From Solirubrobacteraceae bacterium (GTDB lineage Bacteria > Actinomycetota > Thermoleophilia > Solirubrobacterales > Solirubrobacteraceae), in NCBI GenBank assembly GCA_030447785.1, contig JAUJOF010000002.1, positions 115,383-179,382 on the forward strand: DNA of 64,000 bases, written 5' to 3'. Below the pieces are notes generated by a model. It ran no database searches, was not told the DNA's origin, and saw nothing but the letters and a program-made list of their open reading frames with translations. Positions 27,585-36,061 of the stretch are shown here, in pieces; within the stretch, counting starts at the first letter, position 1; each line of letters starts with the position of its first letter. The position numbers and the translations under genes were made by a program.

Positions 27585-27604
27585 CACTCTGCGCGGCTGC
27601 CCGG

Positions 27605-27670
27605 GGCGCGGCGGCGAGAAACGCCGCGCCGGGGAGGCCGGGTTCGACGGATCCGCCGCGCTCAGCGCGG
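27605..27670 (-). terminator. Two GC-rich hairpins downstream of the HEPN-MNT pair
   Basis: Hairpin 1: GGCGCGGCG and CGCCGCGCC (9-bp perfect stem, 8-base loop, 27605-27630). Hairpin 2: CCGCGC-TCA-GCGCGG (27656-27670). They follow the MNT gene stop on the minus strand and could end the module's transcript. No U-tract is visible, so termination is inferred. Confidence 0.4.
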
Positions 27671-27692
27671 GTGTCCTTCGGTCGGGCCCAGA

Positions 27693-28091
27693 TCAGCGGG
27701 GCACCGCCTGCAGCAGCTCCCGCACCTCCGTCTCGCCCGCGAGGAAGACACCGTCGGTGTGAAGCTCGACCACTCGCGGATCAAGCCTCGAGCAGGCATC
27801 CATGAGCTCCTGCGGCGTGAAAGCGACCGCCTGCACCCGCGGCGCCGACACGCTCGTGAGTACCGTCGCGCGATCGAGATAGCGCGGGGGAAGCCCGCGG
27901 GCAACGATCAGCACGTCGATGTCGCTCCAGACGTTGAAGTCCCCGCGCGCCACCGAGCCGATCACCGCGGCGCCGAGCAGATCGAGGCTGCCACTGATCG
28001 CCTTCACGTACTCGCTCGCGACGGCCACGAGGGTCGCCCGCTCGCAGCGACGCCGCGCGAGGACCTCAGCCGCCCAGCCGTTCCCAGGCAT
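27693..28091 (-). CDS. MNT-domain minimal nucleotidyltransferase, probable antitoxin
   Basis: A 132-residue nucleotidyltransferase of the minimal (MNT) group. The motif GSVARGDFNVWSDIDVLIV carries the GSxxRGD and the two metal-binding aspartates of SDID; a further strand VELHTDGVFL could give the third acid. In characterised HEPN-MNT systems the MNT protein neutralises the HEPN toxin by transferring AMP to it. ATG at 28091 overlaps the HEPN gene's end by 26 bases, so they form a coupled pair. Length and motif are diagnostic; antitoxin role is inferred from family and pairing. Confidence 0.82.
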   Translation of the reverse strand: MPGNGWAAEVLARRRCERATLVAVASEYVKAISGSLDLLGAAVIGSVARGDFNVWSDIDVLIVARGLPPRYLDRATVLTSVSAPRVQAVAFTPQELMDACSRLDPRVVELHTDGVFLAGETEVRELLQAVPR

Positions 28092-28476
28092 CGTCCACGA
28101 AGGCCACGATGGTCCGAGCGTCCGCGAGCGCCGCGCGCGCGTCGGACTCGAGGTACTGGTCGGAGGCGGCTCCGCCGGGATGCGCGTCCGCGTAGCGTGC
28201 CGGAATGTAGTGGCGCTTGAGGCGGAGCAACGCGCCCGCGAACTCCTCGGGGACCGGCACGCCCGCGTCGGTCAACCGGCGACCCAGCTCCTCGAGGTCG
28301 TGACCCCACGGAGCCGCGGCGACGCCGTGCAACAGCGCCTTCACCGCCAGCTGCGCTGCCTGCTCGGCGGCGAAGCAGGACCAGTTGTGCAGCCCGGCGT
28401 CGGCCTGCAGTTCCGCCGAGCGCAGCGCCGAGGCGGCGTCTTTACGCCAGCGGGCGAACTCGGGTCCGTCGACCAC
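28066..28476 (-). CDS. HEPN-domain protein, probable toxin of HEPN-MNT pair
   Basis: A 136-residue all-helical HEPN protein (GTG start at 28476). The N-terminal helix FARWRKDAASALRSAELQADAG and the FAAEQAAQLAVKALLHG helix are typical. The late signature LKRHYIPARYADAHPGG is the Arg/His-Tyr-rich segment seen in HEPN members paired with MNT domains. The classical R(x4-6)H RNase motif is only partly recognisable, so RNase activity is not certain. It overlaps the downstream MNT gene. The pair stands alone between ordinary genes, bounded on the far side by two hairpins. Confidence 0.78.
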   Translation of the reverse strand: MVDGPEFARWRKDAASALRSAELQADAGLHNWSCFAAEQAAQLAVKALLHGVAAAPWGHDLEELGRRLTDAGVPVPEEFAGALLRLKRHYIPARYADAHPGGAASDQYLESDARAALADARTIVAFVDDAWERLGG

Positions 28477-28591
28477 GAACAGAGTCTCTCAGAGCATGCG
28501 GTCCTGAAGATCGACTTCTCGAAGAGGAACTCTTGACTCTTTCGGCCATCCCCACGCGAGCTTGCTCAGGAGGCGACTGATCTGGGCGCCA

Positions 28592-29890
28592 TCAGGTCGT
28601 CGTGTCCGGCAGGTGGCGGCCGACGTGGCCTACGTAGAGGCCGCGGGGGAGGTCTCGCGTGCCGTCCTCGACGGCGAGGTAGACGCGGGCCACGTAGCCG
28701 GCTCCCGAGCCTGAGCCGACGGCGACGTGGGGGCCGAGCTCTAGGCGGTGGCCGTCATGGGTGACCGCGTAGGCGTGGGGCTTGCGGCTGCGGGCGGTGT
28801 CGGAGACCCCGTGCTTCCAGGCGAGGCCCAGGTCGCGGGCGGCCTGACCCAGCGAGGCGCCGAAGCCGTCCTCGGAAGCGTGCAGGCCGGCGAGTCGGTC
28901 GAGGCGGCGCAGGGTCTCCAGCAGGTCGGCGGGGCGGCGGTAGGGACTGTCGGCGGCGGACTCCTCGGCGGCATCGGTGAAGACCAGGTGCTCGGCCTCG
29001 GCGCGCGCGCGCCGGACGGCCTCGAGCGCCGAGGCCGGCGCGTCGCCGTCGGGCCCACCCATGGCGCTCTCGTCGGACGGCTCTCCGTTTCCCTCCTCTC
29101 CCATCAGGGCGCTGAGGCGCGCGAGCGCGCGGCGATCGCGCTCGGCGGCCTCGCGCAGGGCAGCGAGCTCGTCGAGGAGCTCCGCGCGATGGGCGCGCAC
29201 GCTGTCCAGCTCGGCCAAGGTGGCCTCGTGGGCGGCCAGCCACTCCTCCGAGGGCTCGCCGGCGGCGCCCGCCGCCCGCGCCGCCTCGGCGGCGCGCTGG
29301 GCGGCGGCGGGCTGTTCGGTCAGAGCGGTCTCGGCGCGCTGCGCGCGCTCCTCGGCGGAGCCGAGGCGGGCCTGTGCGCGGGTGGCGCGGCGCTCCAGCT
29401 CCTCGCGGGCGGCGTCGGCCTCCTCGCGGCGGCGGGTGGCCACCTCGACCCGACGGCGCAGGTCGGCGGCGCGCTCGCTCTCGCGCTCGAGCTCGCGCTC
29501 GCGGGCGGCCATCCGCTTGGCCTCCTCCTCGTGGCGCCGCGCTCGCACCAGCAGCGGCGCGTCGGCCACCTCGGCGGCCTTGAGGTAGGCCTCCCAGGAG
29601 CCGAAGGTCTCGATCGCCGCGTCGGGGTGGGGCCAGCGCTCGTCCGCGAGCCAGTCCTGGGCCTTGGGCACCTCTCCCATGAGCACGATCCAGCGGTAGA
29701 GGTGCAGAAGGAGATCGGCTTCGGCGATGAGGTAGGAGACCTCGGTGAGGCGCCCATCGCCGCCGGGGCGCCGCTTCGCGCCGCCGGGGCTCGCGCCGTC
29801 GGTGGCCTCCGTGCCGTCTTTGGCCTCGCCGTCCTCGCCGGCGTCCCTCTGGCCCGGCTCGTCGCCGCGGCGTCGCGCGCGCTTGCCCAT
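28592..29890 (-). CDS. Coiled-coil protein with HARE-like N-terminal motif and conserved C-terminal domain
   Basis: A 432-residue protein starting at the ATG at 29890. Residues 1-45 are a charged, disordered start. Residues 50-110 contain LIAEADLLLHLYRWIVLMG followed by WPHPDAAIETFGSWEAYLKAA, which resembles the homing-endonuclease-associated repeat (P-S...FGSW..AL.AAG). Residues 118-275 are a long Glu/Arg/Ala coiled coil. The final 110 residues form a separate domain ending YVGHVGRHLPDTTT and containing AARDLGLAWKHGVSDTAR and ARVYLAVEDG. No catalytic motif is recognised. It lies between the HEPN-MNT pair and smc. DNA or RNA association is a guess from the N-terminal motif. Confidence 0.7.
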   Translation of the reverse strand: MGKRARRRGDEPGQRDAGEDGEAKDGTEATDGASPGGAKRRPGGDGRLTEVSYLIAEADLLLHLYRWIVLMGEVPKAQDWLADERWPHPDAAIETFGSWEAYLKAAEVADAPLLVRARRHEEEAKRMAARERELERESERAADLRRRVEVATRRREEADAAREELERRATRAQARLGSAEERAQRAETALTEQPAAAQRAAEAARAAGAAGEPSEEWLAAHEATLAELDSVRAHRAELLDELAALREAAERDRRALARLSALMGEEGNGEPSDESAMGGPDGDAPASALEAVRRARAEAEHLVFTDAAEESAADSPYRRPADLLETLRRLDRLAGLHASEDGFGASLGQAARDLGLAWKHGVSDTARSRKPHAYAVTHDGHRLELGPHVAVGSGSGAGYVARVYLAVEDGTRDLPRGLYVGHVGRHLPDTTT

Positions 29891-29900
29891 GGAGGAGAGG

Positions 29901-32900
29901 CTAGGCCGCCTGCGGGAGGCGGCGCGAGATGACCTTCGACACCCCGTCATCCCCCATGGACACCCCGTAGAGGGTGTCTGCGGCCTCCATGGTGCGCCTC
30001 TGGTGGGTGACCACGATGAACTGCGCGCGGTCGGCGTATCTGCGCAACAGCTCGAGGAAGCGCCCGATGTTGAGGTCGTCGAGCGCGGCCTCGACCTCGT
30101 CGAGGATGTAGAAGGGGCACGGCCGCGCGAGGAAGACCGCGAACAGGAAGGCGATGGCGGTCATCGACTTCTCGCCGCCCGACAGCAGGGAGAGACGCTT
30201 CATGGCCTTGCCCGCCGGAGTGATCTCGATTTCCACCCCCGCCAGCTCCTCCTCCTCGCCGGGTTGCTCGCCGGCCTCGCCGGCCTGGCGGGTGCCTGCC
30301 TCGGCGTCGGGCGGCTCCTCGCCGCCGAGCACCCGGCGGGGGCCGGCGCCCTCGCGCACCAGCGTGAGACGGCCGCGGCCACCGGGGAAGAGCTGGGCGG
30401 CCAGCTCCTGGAAGTTGCGGGCCGCCGCGTCGAAGGTCGCCTCGAAGGTCTCGCGGATCTGGCGGTCGGTGTCGCGGATGAGGGCCCTGAGCTCGCGCAA
30501 TGCCGTCTCCAGGTCGGCGCGCTGGCGCTCGAGCTCCTCGACGTGGGCCAGCGCCTCGTCGTACTCGGCCCGGGCCAGCGGGTTGACCGGCCCGAGCTGC
30601 TCGCGGCGGCGCTGGAGGCGCTCGATGCGGGTGTGCAGCGACTGCGCGTGGTCGGGGTGGAGCGACTCGGTGACCGGCTCGGGGGCCAGGCCCAGGCGCT
30701 CGGCCAGCGCGGCGAGCTCCTGCTCGGCCTCGGCGGCCTGGTCGCGCGCCTGCTGGGCGCGGACCTCGGTGCGCGTCACCGCCTCGCCGTGCTCGCGCAG
30801 GGACGCCTGGATGCGCGCCTCCTCAGCCGCGCAGGCGCGCAGCTGGGCGGCAACGCCCGCGCCGGCGCGCCGGTCGGCGGCCAGCTCGGCCTCGAGGCTC
30901 TCGACGCGGTCGGCGATGACCCGGGCGGCCTGCGCGAGGACGTCCGCCAGCCGCTCGGCGTGGGGCGCGAGCGCCTCGTCGGCTTGCAGGGCCGCGCGCA
31001 GTCCGGCGATGCGCCGCGTGCGCTCCTCGCGCTCGCGCCTCGCTCGCTCGGCCACCCGGCGCTCGGCGCCCAGCTCACCCTCCAGCTGAGCGCGGCGTAC
31101 CGCGGTGGCGCCCTGATCGGGCGCGGCGCGGCGCTGCTCGATGAGCCAGCCCACCCTGCGGACCTCCTCGCGCGCGGCCGTCTGCGTGCGATCCGCCTCG
31201 CGCAGGGCGAGGTCGGCCTCGTCGCGCGCGCGGTCGGCCTCGCCGACCGCGCCCGCGCGCTCCTCTACACCGGCCAGGGCTGTCCGCTCCGCCTGCACCG
31301 CCCGCTCGGAGTCGGCCACGAGCGCGTCGCGACGGTTGCGCTCGGCGAGCACCCGCTCGTCGGCACCTTCCGGCGCCTGGCGCAGCTCGCCCGGCCCGCC
31401 GAGCCAGACCCGGCCCGAGGCGGTGACCGCGACGCCGGCGAAGGCCGGCGAGACGGTGGAGAGCTCGTCGACGACCCAGGCGTCGCGCAGGAGGCGGCGC
31501 GCGAGCCGCAGCGGCGCAGCGGGCCCCGGAGGAAGTCGGCGAGGGGGCGAGCGCCGGGGAGAGGCGGCGCGCAGGCGGCGTCCCCCGAGGCGGGCTCACC
31601 AGCGGGCGGGGGGCCCGCGGCCACGAGCACCCGGCCTCCCTCCTTGCCCAGCCGTTCGAGGATCCTCTGCGCCGCGGCGAGATCGTCGGCGAGGGCCGCA
31701 CGAAGGCGGCCGCCGAGGGCGGCGGCGAGGGCGCGCGTTCGAAGCCGGGCTCGACCTCGAGCTCGTCGGCCAGGGAGCGCAGGCCGGCGGCCCCGCGGCC
31801 GGCCGCGCCCGCGTGGCTGCGCAGGAACTGGTTGCAGGCGGCGAGCTCCGCGCCGACGCGAGCCGCCTCGCGGCGCGCGGACTCGGCGGCGCGCTCGGCC
31901 TCGCGGCGCGCTGCGCGGGCGGCCTCGCAGGCCTGGTCGGCCTCTCCCAGCTCGGCGCGCGCGCGGCGACCAGCTCCGCCGCCCGGGCCACGGCGCCGTC
32001 GGCCTGCGCACGCTGCTCCTCCAGCGAGGCGAGCTCGCGCTGCAGCTCGGCCTCGCGCTCGGCCTCCAGCCGCTCCAGCTCGGCCTCGAGCACCTCCATC
32101 CGCGCGCGGCCCTGCTCGTCGGGCGCCTCCTCGGCCGCCGCGCCCTCGAGCCCGAGCAGCTGCGCGCGGCGGCGCTCCCCGCGCTCGCTGACGTCCTCGG
32201 CCAGCGCACGCACGCGCTCCAGGCGCCCATCGATGCGCTCGGCGCCCGAGCGCGCCGCGTAGACGCGCCGGGCCAGCGCGTCACGCAGCTCCTGGCGCTG
32301 GGCCAGCGCCTGCTCGATCTGCTCGCGCCGACCCGCCACCTCACGCAGCTCGTCCTCGGCCCCCGAGCGCGCCTCCCGCGCCTGCGCGGCCGCCGCCTCG
32401 GCCCCGGCCAGCTCCCCCCGCGCGGCGCGCACCGCGTCGCGCGCGAGCTCCCAGCGGGCCTCCAGCGTCTGGCGCTCCAGGCGCTCGTGCAACTCGGCGG
32501 CCTGGGCCTGACGCTTGAGCGGACGAAGCCGCGAGCGCGCCTCACGTTCGACATCCAGCGCGCGGTCGAGGTTGTCCTGGGTGCGCTCGAGCTTGAGCTG
32601 CGCACGCCGGCGTCGCTTGCGGTGCTTGCCCAGCCCCGCGGCCTCCTCGATGAGCAGCCGCCGGTCGCGCGGCTTGGAGGTGACGATGGCCTCCACCCGC
32701 CCCTGGGAGACCACGGAGTGCATCTCCTTGCCCAGACCGGTGTCGGACAGCAGCTCCAGCACGTCGACCAGCCGGCAGCGCGCGCCGTTGAGGCGGTACT
32801 CGCCCTCACCCGAGCGCTCCAGCCGGCGCACGATGGAGATCTCGCCCATCGGCACGTCGATGACCCCGTCGCCGTTGTCGATGACCAGCTCGACCTCGGC

Positions 32901-33131
32901 CCCCGAGCGCGCCTGCACCCCGCGCCCGCCGCCGAAGATCACATCCTGCATGGTCGAGCCGCGCACCGCCAGCGGCGACTGCTCGCCCATGGCCCACAGG
33001 ACGGCGTCGGTCACGTTGGACTTGCCCGAACCGTTGGGGCCGACGATCACCGACACGCCTGGGCCGAACTCCAGCCGCGTGCGGTCGGGGAAGGACTTGA
33101 AGCCCTTCAGCGTGATCGACCTCAGATGCAC
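29901..33131 (-). CDS. smc: Chromosome segregation protein SMC, frame interrupted three times
   Basis: Chromosome-organising ATPase. The N-terminal head has GPNGSGKSNVTDAVLWAMGEQ and the C-terminal head LSGGEKSMTAIAFLFA with PFYILDEVEAALDD. Between lie coiled coils and the hinge (residues around ARPLADFLRGPLRR). The frame opened by the GTG at 33131 loses meaning near 31960, resumes one frame over, shifts again near 31733 and returns to the original frame near 31500, where RRLLRDAWVVDELSTVSPAFAG continues to the end. Each shift is explained by one extra GC/CG unit in a CG run (31954-31965, 31730-31737, 31497-31503). Repaired length about 1074 residues. As written, the first frame stops at 31596. 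Confidence 0.85.
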
Positions 33132-33820
33132 TGGGGCTCCCCCTCGGCCACCGCCGGCCCGCCGAACGCCTCCAGCGCGGCCCGCGCGGCCTCCTGCTCG
33201 GCCTGCTTCTTGGAACGCCCGCGACCGCGACCGACCTCCTCGCCGGCCACGCTGGCCACCACTTCGAAGATGCGGTCGTGGGGCGGGCCGAGCTCGGCGG
33301 TCACCGCGTAGGCGACGATCTGCGCGGTGCGGGCCAGGTGCTCCTGCAGCGCGGACTTGAAGTCCACGGGGTTGCGCAGCGCGTCATCGATCTCGGGCTG
33401 GAAGGCCTCCACCACCGCCTCGGCGGTGCGCTCGTATCCGGCGTGCAGGTAGCAGGCGCCGATCACCGCCTCGATCACCGAGGCCAGCACGCGCTCGGTC
33501 TCCACCAGCGCGTCGGCGCTCACCGAGGCCGGTGCGGCCGCGCGCAGCCGGGCGGGCACATCGAGGCGTTCGGCCACCGCGCGGCACGCGGGCCCGCTGA
33601 CCGACTGGGCGCGGATCTTGGTCAGCCGCCCGGCGCCGAAGCGCTCGGCCTCCAGGCGCGGGTACAGGTGCGCGGTGACCGCCAGGCCCAGGACGCTGTC
33701 GCCCAGGAAGGCCAGGCGCGTGTAGGAGTCGCTGCGCCGCTCGCTCCACGACGCGTGCGTGAAGACCTGCTGGCCCAGGTTCTCGGGCAGCTCGTCCAGG
33801 AGGGCACTCAGGAGCTTCAG
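33122..33820 (-). CDS. rnc: Ribonuclease III, CTG start
   Basis: Double-strand-specific RNase for rRNA processing, 232 residues. The catalytic signature is TRLAFLGDSVLGLAV (family: ERLEFLGDAVL) with the later acidic helix VIEAVIGACYLHAGY; the double-stranded RNA-binding domain covers about 155-225 (DFKSALQEHLAR to KKQAEQEAARAALEAFG). The frame contains no ATG, GTG or TTG before residue 82, yet the N-terminal LKLLSALLDELPENLGQQVFTHASW is clearly RNase III. The start is therefore probably CTG at 33818-33820, overlapping the acpP stop as CTGA. Its own stop overlaps the smc start by ten bases. Confidence 0.88.
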   Translation of the reverse strand: MKLLSALLDELPENLGQQVFTHASWSERRSDSYTRLAFLGDSVLGLAVTAHLYPRLEAERFGAGRLTKIRAQSVSGPACRAVAERLDVPARLRAAAPASVSADALVETERVLASVIEAVIGACYLHAGYERTAEAVVEAFQPEIDDALRNPVDFKSALQEHLARTAQIVAYAVTAELGPPHDRIFEVVASVAGEEVGRGRGRSKKQAEQEAARAALEAFGGPAVAEGEPQCI

Positions 33821-34089
33821 GACTCGGCAGGGTCGAGGTCGGCGGCCGGCGGCTCGCGCTCCAGGACGAAGTCGACCGCCTGGCCCACGGTGAGGATGCG
33901 CACGGCGTCCTCGTCGCTCACCCGCACGCCGTAGGAGTCCTCGAGCTCCTGCACCAGGGTGTAGAGGTCGAGCGAGTCGGTCGCCAGATCCTCCTTGAAG
34001 CGGGTGCCCTCCTCCACGCGCGCGGGGTCGAGGTCCAGCTCGTCGGCCAGATGGGAGCGGATCAGCTCGAAGACCTCGTCGCGGGTCAT
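33817..34089 (-). CDS. acpP: Acyl carrier protein
   Basis: 90-residue ACP. The phosphopantetheine site is the serine in LATDSLDLYTLVQELED; flanking helices are acidic as usual. Residues 80-90 are a short acidic tail. ATG at 34089 overlaps the plsX stop (ATGA) and its own stop overlaps the probable rnc CTG start. Carries acyl chains for fatty acid and phospholipid synthesis. Confidence 0.94.
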   Translation of the reverse strand: MTRDEVFELIRSHLADELDLDPARVEEGTRFKEDLATDSLDLYTLVQELEDSYGVRVSDEDAVRILTVGQAVDFVLEREPPAADLDPAES

Positions 34090-35153
34090 GTGGCGGGAAC
34101 GTTACGCGCTGGGGCGGATCGATCGACGGGCGGGCGGTCGCGCAGTGCCCCGGCGGCCCTCAGCGCATCGTGGGTGCGCGCGACGATGTCGCCGCTGACC
34201 CCACGGGCGGCGAGCAGGATGGCCTGCGAGAACCCATATCGGGTGAAGCGTCCGTGTGGCACCACGCCCAGGCGGCGCAGGCCCAGCAGGTAGGCGCCGC
34301 CCGGTCCCTCGGGATCGAGCTCGTCGCGCAGGCCGCGCAGGGCCGGCTTGAGTAGCAGCCCGCCGGCCCTGGCCCGCGGGGAGCTCGTGGCCCGCTCCCG
34401 GATGGCGGCGAGCATGGTCTGGGACACCCCCTCCATGAGCTTGAGCGCGATGTTGCCGGTGAACCCGTCGGCGACCACCACGTCGGCCGCCCCCTGCGTG
34501 ACCTGGGTGCCCTCCACGTTGCCCACGAACTCCAGCGCCCCCGCCGCCTGCCCCGCCCCCTCCGCGAGCGTGCGATGAGCCTCCTGCACCAGCTCGGTGC
34601 CGCGCACCGACTCCTCGCCGTTGGACAGCAGCGCCACGCGAGGGCGCTCCACCCCGAGCACCACCTGCGCCAGCGCCGCGCCCATGAAGGCGAACTGCAC
34701 CAGGTGCTCGGGGCGGGCCTCGGAGTTGGCGCCCACGTCGACCAGCGTCACCGGGTGGTCGGGCACCGGCACGGGGAGGGCCAGCGCGGGGCGGTGGATG
34801 CCACGGTCGCGCTTCACGCGAAACAGGCCGGCGGCCAGCGCGGCGCCGGTGGAACCGCCCGAGACGAACGCGTCGGCGCGCCCCTGGGCCACGGCCTCCA
34901 CCGCCTGGACGACCGAGGCGTCGGGCGTGGAGCGCGCCGCGGCGACGGGGTCGGGCGCCTTGGCGATGGAGACCGGCGCGTCGACGATCTCGACGAGATC
35001 GTCGGGCCCCACCGCCGCGCCCAGCTCCTCGGCCGGGCCGAAGAGCACCACCCTGACACCCCGCTGCGCGGCCATGGCGGCGGCGGCGACGACCTCCGCG
35101 GTCCCCAGGTCGGCGCCGTTGGCGTCGACCGCGATGGTGACCTCCCCGGCCAT
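34086..35153 (-). CDS. plsX: Phosphate acyltransferase PlsX
   Basis: Makes acyl-phosphate from acyl-ACP for phosphatidic acid synthesis. Family motifs: IAVDANGADLGTAEVV, VSGGSTGAALAAGLF, TLVDVGANSEARPEHLVQFAFMG, ALLSNGEESVRGTELV, EFVGNVEGTQV and VVADGFTGNIALKLMEG. 355 residues, ATG at 35153. Adjacent to acpP as usual; rpmF lies upstream. Confidence 0.95.
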   Translation of the reverse strand: MAGEVTIAVDANGADLGTAEVVAAAAMAAQRGVRVVLFGPAEELGAAVGPDDLVEIVDAPVSIAKAPDPVAAARSTPDASVVQAVEAVAQGRADAFVSGGSTGAALAAGLFRVKRDRGIHRPALALPVPVPDHPVTLVDVGANSEARPEHLVQFAFMGAALAQVVLGVERPRVALLSNGEESVRGTELVQEAHRTLAEGAGQAAGALEFVGNVEGTQVTQGAADVVVADGFTGNIALKLMEGVSQTMLAAIRERATSSPRARAGGLLLKPALRGLRDELDPEGPGGAYLLGLRRLGVVPHGRFTRYGFSQAILLAARGVSGDIVARTHDALRAAGALRDRPPVDRSAPARNVPAT

Positions 35154-35204
35154 TCCCGGGGATGGCCTAGTGGTTCATCCGGCGGGGGCCGACGGCGGGA
35201 CCGT

Positions 35205-35245
35205 TGGTCGCCGGCCGCCGGAGGCGGGTCCCCAGGTCGCCCGGG
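35205..35245. repeat. Degenerate copy of the dispersed intergenic repeat
   Basis: Between plsX and rpmF. GGCCGCCGGAGGCGGG followed by TCCCCAGGTCGC matches the GC-rich block and the first hairpin arm of the family (minus-strand orientation), but the loop and second arm are lost (GTCGCCCGGG). Confidence 0.5.
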
Positions 35246-35255
35246 CGGACCATGC

Positions 35256-35459
35256 TCAGTGCTCGTGCTCAGGGTCGTGCTCGGCCGGCGCGCTGACCAC
35301 CTCGCGCCCGGCGTAGTGACCGCAGGCGGGGCAGACCCGATGGGGCCGGCGCGGGCTGTGGCACTGCGGGCAGGCGTTGTACGACGGCGCCGAGATCTTG
35401 TGCTGGGCGCGGCGCTTGGCCGTACGGGCGTGGGACTGCTTTTGCTTGGGGACGGCCAT
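35256..35459 (-). CDS. rpmF: 50S ribosomal protein L32
   Basis: 67-residue L32 with MAVPKQKQSHARTAKRRAQH and a four-cysteine zinc ribbon (CPQC...CPAC), then an acidic/histidine tail DPEHEH. ATG at 35459. It is the usual partner of the DUF177 gene and of plsX. Confidence 0.96.
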   Translation of the reverse strand: MAVPKQKQSHARTAKRRAQHKISAPSYNACPQCHSPRRPHRVCPACGHYAGREVVSAPAEHDPEHEH

Positions 35460-35537
35460 GGGCTCGCGACAGGCTAGTGGACGGTCGAGGCCGGCCCGCC
35501 CCTGACCGGCTCGACGCCTTGGCTCCTCGACCAGCAG

Positions 35538-36050
35538 CTACTCGAACCGCAGCTCGTCGAGCTTGGCCCAGCGGGGATCGGGCTCGCGCTCGTGCTCGTG
35601 CGGGTGGGCGTTGAGGTCCTCGCCGCAGATCGCGCACAGACCGGCGCAGTCGTCGCGACAGACGATCTGGGCGGGCAGGGCGAGCACCAGCGCGTCCTGG
35701 GCCCAGCGACGCAGGTCGAGCTCGCCGTCGCGCACGTAGGGGCTGGCCAGCTCCTCGCCCCCGCCGGGCTGGTCGACCTCTCGCGCGTCGACCTCGAAGG
35801 TCGGCCGGGCGGGCTCGAGGCAGCGCATGCACGGCCCCTCCAGCCCCGCGGAGAAGCGCAGGCGCAGCGCCCAGCCGCTGCCCACGGTGCGGTCGAGATC
35901 CAGGCGCACACCGACCGCCTCGGGCGCCACCACGTAGCGTTGGTCGCCGAAGGTCACCGAGTCCAGGGCGACCTCCAGGTCGAGTCGACGAGCCTCGCCG
36001 GGGGTGAGGCGCAGCTGCGCGAGATCGAGGCTGTCGGTCCTCGCGGCCAT
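35538..36050 (-). CDS. DUF177 (YceD) family protein
   Basis: 170-residue YceD-like protein, commonly co-transcribed with rpmF and linked to 23S rRNA/large-subunit maturation. The core has GLEGPCMRCLEPARPTFEVDAREV and the later metal-binding-like cluster CRDDCAGLCAICGEDLN. ATG at 36050; the frame continues upstream only into sequence antisense to the acyl-CoA synthetase. Position directly before rpmF supports the call. Confidence 0.92.
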   Translation of the reverse strand: MAARTDSLDLAQLRLTPGEARRLDLEVALDSVTFGDQRYVVAPEAVGVRLDLDRTVGSGWALRLRFSAGLEGPCMRCLEPARPTFEVDAREVDQPGGGEELASPYVRDGELDLRRWAQDALVLALPAQIVCRDDCAGLCAICGEDLNAHPHEHEREPDPRWAKLDELRFE

Positions 36051-36061
36051 CCTCCCCGAGG

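Noticed and set aside
31497-31965. Programmed ribosomal frameshifting in smc
   Set aside because: Three shifts, no slippery heptamer, and each explained by a CG-unit length change; error or slippage is simpler.
29745-33311. A 1188-codon open frame on the plus strand opposite smc and its downstream neighbour
   Set aside because: Composition is Leu/Gly/Ala/Arg/His-rich as expected for the complement of a GC-rich gene; the minus strand encodes clear SMC motifs.
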